NCBI RefSeq assembly: GCF_001642475.1
Contig: NW_019173947.1
Coordinates: 186,001 to 250,000 of the forward strand
DNA length: 64,000 nucleotides
Source: Fonsecaea monophora
Taxonomy: Eukaryota > Ascomycota > Eurotiomycetes > Chaetothyriales > Herpotrichiellaceae
Direction of reading: 5' to 3'
The notes under the pieces are model-generated. The model was not told where the DNA came from and did not search any database. It saw only the letters and a program-made list of their open reading frames with translations. Positions 29,440 through 39,408 of this stretch are shown here, in pieces. Made by a program: the position numbers and the translations under genes. The stretch's first letter is position 1; each line of letters starts with the position of its first letter.

Positions 29440-30324
29440 ATGTCGCCCAAGACTGTCACGACACTCCTCCTCTCTTCCCTCATCTACAGCACTTCCTACG
29501 CCTTCGTTCCCCTGGATATCCACCCACCCATAGACAATAACGCCTTGCAACCAGTGCCCGCCAACCTCGACACGGCACGCTGGATTCCTGTCGCAACGCT
29601 CGACCCTGTCGCCAACGCGCCTTATCCTGCATCCGCGGCGGTCACACCTACTCCAACCCCTCTCGAGAATGAATACCGAATTCTTCCCCTCGGTCTAGAT
29701 GCCAACGCAGTGCCTGAACTGAAAGTCCGGCAGGTCACAGGCCAAGGTGCCGCCGCCGCTCCAACTTTCAGTCAAATAAGTCCGATCACAACCTACTACA
29801 TCGAGAAAGAAGTGGCACCGGGTGATTTCACGCAAGTGCCCGTAGTGTATACACAGACCTTTGTGCCGATTCCAGATCAATGGCCCAGTGCCGTTGCAGG
29901 AACAATTGGATTGGGAACCATTTCGGGCACCGTCGGACAGGTGAGGACTAAGAGAAGCCTACCAACCCAGGCACCCTTGGCAGAGGACAAATCCGTAAAA
30001 GACGGCAGCGCAAACGCGAATGGTCCTGTGGAAGAGACGGAATCATGGATGGAGAAACTCAAGAGCGTGGGCAAAGAGTTGATTGAGCTATTGCCCAAGG
30101 GGAAGGTCGAGAAACCGACTGTGAGCGAAGAGGGACTTGCTGATACCCTGGATGAAGAAATTGACCACCACATTACTATCCACGTGGAAGCTGCACCTCT
30201 CGAAAATGCGCAGAAGAAGGCACCATCACCGACGTTTGCCAACGACGCGCGCCGCGTTGTCCAGGCAGGGACGCTTGCGCTGCTCGCCGTGGGCATTGCT
30301 ACGATGTGCGTAAGCTATCTATGA
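29440..30324 (+). CDS. Secreted or GPI-type cell-surface protein, fungal hypothetical
   Basis: One exon, 294 residues. The signal peptide is TVTTLLLSSLIYSTSYAF (residues 5-22). The middle is Thr/Pro-rich, then has a conserved-looking block ISPITTYYIEKEVAPGDFTQ, VVYTQTFVPIPDQWP, GTIGLGTISGTVGQV. A Lys-Arg pair (VRTKRSLP) follows, which is a potential Kex2 site. The C-terminus is a hydrophobic tail (TLALLAVGIATMCVSYL) after small residues, fitting either a GPI signal or a single membrane anchor. The blocks are familiar from filamentous-fungal hypothetical surface proteins; I do not know a function. Nothing in the sequence suggests an enzyme. Confidence 0.72.
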   Translation: MSPKTVTTLLLSSLIYSTSYAFVPLDIHPPIDNNALQPVPANLDTARWIPVATLDPVANAPYPASAAVTPTPTPLENEYRILPLGLDANAVPELKVRQVTGQGAAAAPTFSQISPITTYYIEKEVAPGDFTQVPVVYTQTFVPIPDQWPSAVAGTIGLGTISGTVGQVRTKRSLPTQAPLAEDKSVKDGSANANGPVEETESWMEKLKSVGKELIELLPKGKVEKPTVSEEGLADTLDEEIDHHITIHVEAAPLENAQKKAPSPTFANDARRVVQAGTLALLAVGIATMCVSYL

Positions 30325-31477
30325 ATGCCACGAATAGGGGAATGATATGCCCAAAAAGGCGACTACAATTTTTGAGAACTCGGCATCGTTTAAGAGGGGA
30401 CAATCACAGCAAGCTCACGCATATACATAACGAAACGTCCAAACATTGGTTTCATCTTTGGAGTGCCTTCCACGTCGAAACATGGAATGAACAATTGGAT
30501 AAGTCACCAATTGAACTGTTTGGGAGGCGAAATGGAAATTCAGGAGTTTGGAAACGGCGTTACTCGAGCGAGTGCGCAATCTGCGCCTGAGATTGGAAAT
30601 ACATCTCTCCAGAGCTCTGGATATATATATCCTGGCGAGTCCAAGACCTGCAGGCTCGACTGGATAGAGCAGAGCCATGGTTTCGCACATTATAGGGAAC
30701 ATGTATATAGATTGAAGTGTCACAATACCTCTTCTAATGGGATCCTATACAATGGGTGTTTATCTCGTATTTGTGCAGCCATCAGATTACGCCAACTATC
30801 TTATATCGACTCTACTTGGTATATACAGACAGAAAGACAGAAAGACAGTCCTGTCACACCAGTAATAGTGCCGAGGACGTGCATATATCTAGTTCTTCTA
30901 TAGAGTACAGAGGTCCCTCTCTGTATTGACGTGTTTCTACCTCCCACTCAGGCAGGTAGATAAATCATCCGGCTCAAAAAAGAAAATCTGGTATGAGAGT
31001 GTGCATACTGCATTCATGCATGGGGCGTGGTCTTTGCAGTCTTTCAGATACAGACAGGACAGAACAGAGGGGATGTCATGGCACATCACATCACATCGCA
31101 TCCCATCGCATACCTACCTCGGGTACACTTGCTATCTAGATATCTAGGTATCTAGGTATTTCCCTGGATGGGTGTCTATCTAGATTAGGGACCTATGTAC
31201 GTAGGTAGTGTATGGAGTTTTTTTTTTAGTTTTTTTTTTTTTTTAAAAAAAAAACCACCATTCTCTTGGTCCAGGAGTGAGGGGGTTTTATCCCATGATG
31301 GACACGGGACCAGACTACGCATACATATTGTGCATGACTAGTCTGCCTGCCTGTCTTGTCTATCTGGGCTAAACTCGATGATTTTCGTGGAGTAACCCGG
31401 ACAAAAAACCCAGACCTGGCTGAGATGATCGGGCAACGAGTTGTGGTTGTGGTTGTGGTTGTGGTTTGGTCGGTCGG
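30325..31477. other. Convergent intergenic region rich in simple repeats
   Basis: No gene was recognised. It contains cacat-type repeats near 31082-31099, atctag/gatatctaggtatc repeats at about 31128-31160, taggta motifs, a T10-AG-T15-A10 tract at 31218-31254 and a (ttgtgg) repeat at 31441-31467 just beyond the neighbouring stop. Confidence 0.6.
31218..31254. repeat. Poly-T/poly-A tract
   Basis: Ten T, then AG, fifteen T and ten A. The T15/A10 junction can form a 10-bp perfect hairpin. It lies between two convergent genes and may serve as a nucleosome-free 3' end region, but no function is shown. Confidence 0.8.
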
Positions 31478-33196
31478 TCAGTCGTATAACTTGACCCAGT
31501 CGGGGATGAGGACCATCTTCCTCCTCACGGGGCCCAAGGCGTACACGGTGCCCCTGATGTCCTTTTTCTCTTCGTCTTCCGCCTTGTTGTGGTCTTCGTC
31601 GCCACTGCTACCACCAATACCACCACCGTTCTCGTGCCCGTCCCCTCCGTCACCCGCGTCTTCTTGCTTGGGCCTGGGCTCGACGAGGACAACGTCCTGC
31701 AGGAAAGACACCTCGGAGCCGTAGCGGACCTCCATGTCCGTCCCGCCCCAGTCCAGGGTGACCTTGCCGGATTTGTGGACGCGCAGTTTTCCCACGATGC
31801 CCGCGGGCAGACGCGTCGGCTCGGCAGCCGTGAGCAGGCCGTCCATCTGCAGGTCTGGTCTCGTCGCTTTGGCCAGGCCGTCCGGGTCACCAGCGGCGGC
31901 GGCGGCGTTGGTATTCGTGACATTGAGATCGACGGCCGTGGCGCTGCCGTCGGTTCCGGGCTCAACTTTGACCCCTCCGTCGTGCGGTTGCGTCGTGGCC
32001 GAATCGACGAGGAAGGGCGTGAGTGGTGGAAGTTGGAAGAGGAACATCTTGCCGTCTTTTATTTTGGATATGACCTCTTCTGACGACTCCTCTGACGACG
32101 ATTTCCCTTCGTCTTCGTCAACTTCCATTTTCACACCGGTTGCTGGTGGTGCGGTCACGAAGAGATCCCTCAGCTTCTGTACGTCCTGCATAGCTCTTAT
32201 TCGTTCCGCGCGCTCTTCGGCCGTCTCGGTCGCATGGCTCTTGATATCCCGCCCGATCCTGCCAGCAGCACCAAGCTGCTTTTTCAGCGTCCGCTTCCTC
32301 ATTTCGGGACTAGAGGGCTGTTCTTTGACGAATTGGAGAGAGTCATTGTCTGCGTCCTCGGTATCGTCGTCTCGGTCACTTCTGCTGTCGACATCTTGAG
32401 TCTCTCCGTCGGATTTCTGACCCATGGCGGGGCGGCTCGTCTTGCTGCGGACGCGTGCCGTGTCTCCTTCCTGCCCTTCGGCTTCTTTGTCTGCTCGCGG
32501 CGCACGCACTGGTCGTAGACCCAGCGCTCTGCGAGGCTTTCCTTTGCTGCCACCCGTAGTTTTTTGTTTCCCTTTTCTTGAGCTTGATGTGATCATGTCT
32601 TCGTCGTCATCGCTCGAGATCATGATGAGCTCAATGTCTCGTTTTCGGTCGTCGTCGGGCTCTTCGTCCGTCGCCGCATCGAACACTTCACCTGTTGTAC
32701 CTGAAATTCCACCTCTCCCGCCCGCAGAAGTTCCTGCATGGCCGGTCCCGTTGCGGCCTGCGGTTGTGGCCCTGCCTGACGCTGAAGCACCCTCAAGCGC
32801 ATCTTCTGGGAGTCCACCTCGCACACCACTTTCCAAAAGCTCACCGTACCCTTCATAGCTTGTACGCGGCCTCGTAGAGATCCTTGCAGTGGACCCCGCC
32901 CCGAAGATACCCCCTGCACCTACTGGCTCCTCTCTCTGTGACGTGGCTGCGCTGCTTCCTCTGCCTCCCCGACTCGCACCTCTTCCTCCTCGTGCACCGC
33001 GATTGGCCGCCTCTTGCTCAGCCGCTCGAGCCTTTTGTCGTTCGGCTTCTTCTTTCGCAAATTGTTCTCGTTCGGCTTTGGTCTTGCGTTGGATTCCCGC
33101 TCGAGGTCGTGGTCTCGCGGCAGCGGCAGTTCCGCCGCCTCGTGGGGTAGATCTGGCATTTGCCGTAGGGGGAGTGGAAGACGTTCCGTCTGACAT
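31478..33196 (-). CDS. RPC53: RNA polymerase III subunit RPC4 (yeast RPC53)
   Basis: One exon, 572 residues from ATG 33196. The N-terminal 90 residues are basic and hold an Arg-Gly-rich stretch (GARGGRGASRGGRG, 67-80). A long acidic, Ser-rich linker follows. The C-terminal part is the RPC4 domain: MFLFQLPPLTPFL, GIVGKLRVHKSGKVTLDWGG, MEVRYGSEVSFLQDVVLV and the very end GPVRRKMVLIPDW. This domain dimerises with RPC37 near the Pol III active centre and helps termination and initiation at tRNA and 5S genes. The KLRVHKSGK-LDWG block is diagnostic. The length is greater than yeast Rpc53 (422) because of the disordered linker. The gene is tail-to-tail with the secreted-protein gene. Confidence 0.9.
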   Translation of the reverse strand: MSDGTSSTPPTANARSTPRGGGTAAAARPRPRAGIQRKTKAEREQFAKEEAERQKARAAEQEAANRGARGGRGASRGGRGSSAATSQREEPVGAGGIFGAGSTARISTRPRTSYEGYGELLESGVRGGLPEDALEGASASGRATTAGRNGTGHAGTSAGGRGGISGTTGEVFDAATDEEPDDDRKRDIELIMISSDDDEDMITSSSRKGKQKTTGGSKGKPRRALGLRPVRAPRADKEAEGQEGDTARVRSKTSRPAMGQKSDGETQDVDSRSDRDDDTEDADNDSLQFVKEQPSSPEMRKRTLKKQLGAAGRIGRDIKSHATETAEERAERIRAMQDVQKLRDLFVTAPPATGVKMEVDEDEGKSSSEESSEEVISKIKDGKMFLFQLPPLTPFLVDSATTQPHDGGVKVEPGTDGSATAVDLNVTNTNAAAAAGDPDGLAKATRPDLQMDGLLTAAEPTRLPAGIVGKLRVHKSGKVTLDWGGTDMEVRYGSEVSFLQDVVLVEPRPKQEDAGDGGDGHENGGGIGGSSGDEDHNKAEDEEKKDIRGTVYALGPVRRKMVLIPDWVKLYD

Positions 33197-34089
33197 GGCT
33201 AATAGCCCGCGGCTGCCCGCCGAGGAGGTGTTTCTTTTACCAGTGCAGAACTCGGAGGATCATGAGATGGAAGACATTCGGAGAGTGCGGAAAAACCTTC
33301 GAGTTGAAAAAGCTCAATCTTGCCAGATGGTGGAATGAGCGAGTAAAAAAAGTTCCGATTGAGTATCGCTGCCTATAATGAATGCAGCTGACTATTGTCA
33401 AGGCAGATTTCCTGAGAATGCTGAGCCCACTGGCTGGGTGCTTGGTGACCTTTTGGCAGAGACAACTTTCACTTTTTTTCCCCAAACAGTCCGTTTTGAG
33501 AGGGACGCATTTTCTGGAACTTCCCCGCATTGATTATATAACATGTACAGCCTTGTCACGTGTGGTGGGGTTTCAAAGCACCCCCACCCTCCATGACGAG
33601 GCTACGTATGCGATGAAAACTTGGTCACTCCAGAGTTGAAGGTGGTCAAATTTCTTGGTAGCATTCGAAAGATAGGACCCTTCTCATTTCGTACACTCAT
33701 AAGTCCTTCCGAGCCCGGTGGTTAATCGATAATTTCCTTGCATCGAAGAATAGATCACAAAGATGCGCCCATTTCGTCCACCAGTCAACACAACACAAAA
33801 GGAATACCCATGCAGTTTGTTCAAACTCGACCGTCGCGCAACTCTTTCTCGGGTCAAGAAGCATTCGACAAACGCGAACACAAAAAGATCAAAACAACTT
33901 GCCGCGTCATTGCCAGTCCATCAATCTCGTCACACCACGGCCTCGCGGCCTATTTGGATCCAAATTTTTGCAACCTTTAATCCCCCAGTCTATTCCTTGT
34001 TGCCTCTGGTTTCGCTTGTTCTTGTCCGGCCTTGCGAACATCCTCCTAAACTTTCCTTGGTAAATTGAGGCCGTTTTTGTGGTTACCGA
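33197..34089. other. Promoter region of RPC53, no gene recognised
   Basis: The 893 bp upstream of RPC53 reach the 3' end of the next minus-strand gene. A CACGTG E-box lies near 33558-33563. No coding signal. Confidence 0.45.
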
Positions 34090-36029
34090 TCACCTTTTCC
34101 TCTTCTTGTTCTTGTCAGGACTCCCATAGGTCCCAATTGAGTCCATCAACCCATCGGCTGCGCCGGCGACAGAATCAGATTGTTCTGTCAGAAGGTCCTC
34201 GGCGAGCTTCTTCACCGGGACCCCCATGTGCCTGCCATATCGACCTTTCCGGCCATTTCCTTCGTCTTCGCTGATGCATCCGTCGATGCCAATGCCAGCA
34301 TCCTTGCAACGCCCGCAAGGCCGCTGGCGGTCGCAGCCTTTCTTACTCTTTCGACATCGCTGACAACGGGGTTTGGAAGACAGATCTTCCTCATCCGCGG
34401 CGAGTTGGTGTTGAAAGTTGAGGCTTGAACCAGACGACTTCCTGACCTGTCCGGCAGACGCCGGTGCGGACGGTGCCTTCATAAGCCCAGGTTGTGTCGA
34501 ATGTTTGACGATCTTTGGAGGAGCGTTGGGCCTAGCCTTGGATAATTTCCCCTGCTTCATTAACCCAGCCGGCTTGGACCGATACCCATTGGATGGGCCG
34601 TCATGCATCTTAGTCTTGATTTTCTTGGTTTTCGGCTGACCCTCGTAATCCTCATGATCGCCCCTTGTGCTGTCGTGAGCATATTCCTCGTCCTCGTCAT
34701 CAAGATACTTTCTGTGTTTAGGGAGCCCGCCTTCTGCATCACTGTATTCGTCACTGTCACTTGTTGCACCAGTCGATGAAGCCGCATCCGCAACACCACT
34801 AAAAGTCTCATCCATGGTCGAATTAGAGGTGCGCCCATGAGAGTAGTTGGAGGCATCACCCAGAGCAATCAGGGTACGAGCCACGTCTTCATCTGAAATA
34901 CAACTTGCTACTGTGGGATCTGGTGTCGGCAGGATCCCGTTCCCGTTATATCCTTGTCGCCCACTATATGACTGCTGCATGCTGGATCTGTCACGTAGTC
35001 GGTGCCCATGTTGGGGTACAGGTGTTGCTATATCAACGCCTGCTCCTCGATCGCCACTACCAAACACATGGGAACTGGGTCCGTAGCTTTGTGGAGAGAG
35101 TATAGGGACATTTTGCAGCCCGTATATTTTTTGACTTGCAGGATGCAAGGGTGAAGGGCCTTCCTGGGGGAGTGAACGTCGTTGAGGTGATATGGAAGAC
35201 TGGGATGCAGTCACCGGGACCTGAGGAGGGACGAAAAGAGGAAGAGTCTGGGAGTGCAAGTCAGCAAGGAGGCTACTGTAAATCATATCTGGGGACTTAC
35301 CGAACTGTCAAAGATGGGCTGTCCACGTCGCCCATCTTGGAGGACATTGGCGGTACTGATGTCGGAGCTAGCAAATTGCTCGCTTCGAGCTTTCTTGGAT
35401 CCAGAGATTGAGCTGCGCCCAGCTTCGCTGTCGCTATATCCGTTCTCGTCATGAAAGCTTCCCGTGGCACTTGAGGCCCGGCTGACAACCGCATAAGACG
35501 ATGCTTTCTGCTGCGACACACTTCGACGGCCGCGCCCTTGCGTTGGAGAAACGCTCCGCTTACGAGCAACTCTGGACGCAGGCCTCGAAGGCGAGTGGGA
35601 TTGCTCGCGCATGTGAGGTGGTAACATCTGAAAGGGCTCGCCCAAACTGGGTCGGCGTCGAGGTTCATAGCCGTTCTCGCCGTTGTGGACGGCGTGTGGG
35701 TAGGGATTAGACGCAGCCTGGGGAGCTGGCACAATGCGCATATAGACAGTAGAATTATGGACGAGATTGTCGTAGGAGGCAATGAGAGTGTTACCCCAGG
35801 CATCTTCGAAACTCACTCCGTTTCCATCGTATATGCCGTAGAAGTTCTTGACCGTTGTTATGATGGACTCTGTGCTATCATGCATATTGAGCACAATGCG
35901 TAGTGGAATCCTCGCCCTGGTTTTAGAGCCTTCGTCCAGCAGGAGTTCGAAGGAGACAGACTTTGCAGGAGGCATTTTTGTCGGCGACATTTCATGCTCT
36001 TCAGCTGAAAGTAGGCTAGAGACTTGCAT
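34090..36029 (-). CDS. Zn2Cys6 regulator with C-terminal cluster and N-terminal beta-grasp-like domain
   Basis: Two exons: complement(join(34090..35247, 35301..36029)), 628 residues; the 53-bp intron (GTAAGT..CTCCCAG, branch GCTGAC) is phase 0. Residues about 22-103 form a compact domain (SVSFELLLDEG, IPLRIVLNMHDSTESI, YGIYDGNGVSFEDAWG, LIASYDNLVHNSTVYMRIV) whose strand-helix-strand order resembles a ubiquitin/PB1 fold. A long Ser/Pro-rich disordered region with several Arg-rich patches follows. The Zn2Cys6 cluster sits at about 538-567, near the C-terminus: C-x2-C-x6-C-x5-C-x2-C-x9-C, with CQRCRKSKKGC as the basic loop. A C-terminal cluster is unusual; most fungal regulators carry it at the N-terminus. 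This combination is known to me from a conserved Pezizomycotina family. The target genes are unknown. Confidence 0.85.
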
Positions 36030-39000
36030 CTTGTCTCACGGCTTAGATATATGTGACGGCCTTCTTATAACTCTGACGACGTGCGAGGAATCATCTAAGG
36101 TTCGCTTCAGATAGAGGACGCTTGACGGAGGATGCTCGGCTTATTGTTCGATTGAAAGAGGCCCTGAGTGTAAGTATTAGTTTGGAGTTCATGCAACAAT
36201 AGATAGTAATGTTTGGGAGCACTGAAGCTGTTGGGAAAATGGACCAGGGATGGTGTGAGTCTTGGGTGGGAGCAGGACAACGGGCTTGGGTTCCTAGTCC
36301 CATTTTGTGACACTTACAATGAGTCGAGGCTTTCAGATGAAAAGTGTGGATGCTTGCGATGACCCTGAGATTAACAAGAGATAGAAGAGAAGGTGCGCAA
36401 TGGCAATTGCAACAGCATCCGGCTCAACCGTCAAGATATGATCGAAGGTTACAGCATGGTGGCTGCGGTGGTGTGTCGTAGCGGTGACAGTGGAATGTAG
36501 TAGACGACAGAGTGCCCGAGAGAAAAGATAAACGATGGAATCTCTCTAGTAGACAGACGAAAGGCACTCAACGGCGTAGATGAATGGAAATCAGAGGTAC
36601 TGGGGGGAGGTGAGAGGTCTAGGGAAGAAAGGAAGTTCAAGGTGCGGACTGAGGCTTGGGATACCGCAATAGTCAACGGGCGTGTGAAACGAGGCCCACC
36701 CCCGGTCCAACAAATGCCAGTACGTACTCGTACCACAAGAACGTGGCTATCGCACTGTGTATTATCTAGGAATTGATTTATTCCGAACGAGTCACAAATC
36801 CTCTCGCGATCCCAATTATTGCGACTAGAATGTCAATGCGGGCGACAAAGAGCGACCCAGCAGCAAAGAAGAAAGTCTCAGTATCTGGCGACTACTCTCC
36901 ACTGACTACAAAAGATATCTAGACGGGACAAAACCCACGGCGGCTGTCTTTTTTCGACCGCCAGCAACCCTAGGGGTTCGTAGCGCTATCTTGTGACGGC
37001 ATATCTTCCCGTGTACGAGCTAAAAGGATGCCAGGTGACGACCCGAAGCGGTGTCTTTGCTGGCCATTCGGGACTGGCAGGCTGAGAGCCATGCCTTGAA
37101 TTTTGTATGGCTGGGGCCGAGGCCAGGCAATCAGAGGTGGGCAGACAAGAAGGGGAAAACCATGAGGCAGTCAGCGGGCGGAGCTGAGGGTCGGAAAAGT
37201 GAGGACAGTATTTGCGAACCTGGCCCGGCGATGCGCTGGAACTAGGAAACCAAAGAATAAGGAAGAAAAGCCAAACCCCTCACTTGGTTGAAATGATGTT
37301 CGAGAAAGTGGCCGAAGTGGTAGCGGATTCGGCGGGCTTTGTATGGGCCACTATGGCAAAGATTAGCAAGCGTCAGCGCTCCGATGGACCATGGGTGAGC
37401 TGGAGAGGTTTTCTGAGCCGTAATAATAATGGAGGTGGAGTCCCAAGGAGTCTGGTGCCGTTCAAGAGGCCGTCGTCAAGAACACGCAAGCATCCGTCGC
37501 CATCGTTGGACCAATCCCCTCAACCACTCGAGCGTGGGCTGCCGCAGTGGCTGCCACAGGATACATTACCTCCCTCAGGGTTCACGGTGCTGCCCACCGT
37601 CCACTTCGCTCCATTCGGACTGTCTGGCTGGCTGGCCTTCTGCTGATAAAGACCACCCTAATTCTAGGTGCGACTTGTTGCGAACCCGCCACGGCGGCAA
37701 TGATATGTCTATCGTCTGGGCGATCTGCAACGCACCAGCTGCAAGTTCCCACACCGACCAGCTTCTTGGCGGGAAAGATGGCGGAACTGGCGGCGACCTC
37801 AAACCAGGCGCTATCTGCTCGATAACGTGATGGCCGTCGCCTTTACCTGTTGCATGCTTGTAGATATATAACTGTATATACACACAAAGTTGACGACTCG
37901 CCGGAACCGAGCCGGATGCCCATGACTACACGTATTTCGAGACTGCATCTTCTTGGTCGTCGTGAGTTTTCAGCTCGCTAACCTTGTGCCGAGATTGACG
38001 AAATTATTGCAGTCGCATTTCCCGCACACCACCAGTTATGGGTTGCAGCGTCCGAAAAGAAACCAGGTCATGGGCTCTGTTGACGAAACATTATTCGAGA
38101 TTAGGAGTCTGCCAGTCGTAAGCGCAATTCGGCGCATTTAGGATCGTGCCAATTGGGGCCATCACATGCCGTACAAATGACAAGCCTGAATCGCCAAAAT
38201 CAGAGTTTGCGCAAGAAACTGAAACCCCGAAACCTCGGGTTGGTTGCATCTCAAGTTGCACATATTTCCGCGCGATGTTCAGCTCAACCTTCTTCTGGGA
38301 AACTGATCTTTGCGCACGTACGAACATTGCTCTTGTGGGACATTTCAATGAGCAACCCAAAACAGGAAATGCACAACCTAAATATGTTAGTCCCATCGTC
38401 TCCCATCATGACAGAGCATCGTCTTGAGAATGTTCGAGGTCGCAGATTCCTTCCAGACACAGCCTCAGATTTCTGACTGCAATTAGAGCGCTGAACAGCT
38501 ATCATTTTGAGTTGTATCAAGCAACCCTCCATGTCATCCGATTCTGGATCATCTGCGGTCCGATGACATCGTTTGAGGTTGAGTAAGCGCCTAAAACAAA
38601 AAAGTCCGAGGGAATCCCCCCATCATGTCCAGAGTCCGATTTGGAGGGAAATTTGCTGTTGTTGGGAAAGTGGCGATGTATCAAACATTCTGCTTTTCTT
38701 TCATAGGGATAAATACAATGAGGAGAATGTAGTCGCAACTGAACATGGTATTGGATCTGGAGGCAACACACCCAGCTTCATCAATGTGTGCGAAAAAGCA
38801 CGTGATTTGGCGATTTGCGCGACGCGTTGACGTCATTTTCTACTTTTTTGGCCCTAACCGCATTGAGCAGCACGAATACGCCATGAAAAATACATGAATT
38901 CCTACCAAAATACTATTCTGTGGCAGAGATTCACTTTGTCCCATATTTTGTTCCTCGTGGCGCTGCTAAACGTGGGCAAAAGCAAAAGTGAGGTCTGTTG

Positions 39001-39408
39001 AAGTACGCGAAGTGTTTATATATCCAAGAATGGACTAGCGTAGAACGGGTCAAGCTAAGGGCGGCAAGAGCCGCGGCGCCAATCCAATGACCGACCAACG
39101 TTCGTGTTTACATGCGAGTTGCTCGACCTTGCATAATCCCATAATAATAAATAATGCCGTTTTGTTTGTTGCCAGGACCAACCCATATGCTGTGCTCCTT
39201 TCCACAGCCATAGCTTCTGCATCGATACTCTTTCCCTTGACCATCCTCTTCCTCTCACGATCTTGTTCCTTCCTCCCTTCGGACTGAATGTACCTGTCCG
39301 TGTCGCGCTTTGCAAAATCTAAGGGGGTTCCAAGAGCTCATCGTCCATTCGAGTTCGAGCAGCTTGCGTCCCTTCGCAGTCCCATCACAGGTATTACGCC
39401 TCATCAAT
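36030..39408. other. Long (3.4 kb) divergent intergenic region, Zn2Cys6 gene and cyclin B
   Basis: This is the longest gene-free stretch in the window. Open frames such as 37212-37646 have no family features, and no transposon ends, tRNA or rRNA were seen. It ends with a cluster of CACGTG, ACGCGT and TGACGTCA boxes (38799-38835) and a TATA-like TTATATAT near 39013-39020. A long regulatory region and leader are likely. Confidence 0.5.
38799..38835. promoter_or_regulatory. Cluster of E-box, MCB and CRE elements upstream of cyclin B
   Basis: In 37 bp the sequence contains CACGTG (38799-38804), a TTTGGCG/TTTGCGCG stretch, ACGCGT (38822-38827) and TGACGTCA (38828-38835). ACGCGT is the MBF core site, TTTGCGCG resembles an E2F/MBF site, and TGACGTCA is the CREB/ATF palindrome. 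They lie 575-610 bp before the cyclin ATG. Confidence 0.55.

Noticed and set aside
32889..33338. A 149-codon plus-strand frame with pro- and ala-rich sequence
   Set aside because: Antisense to the Arg/Gly/Ala-rich start of RPC53; no domain.
37212..37646. A 144-codon frame in the long intergenic region
   Set aside because: No domain, mixed composition, no splice partner; comparable frames arise by chance in 3.4 kb.
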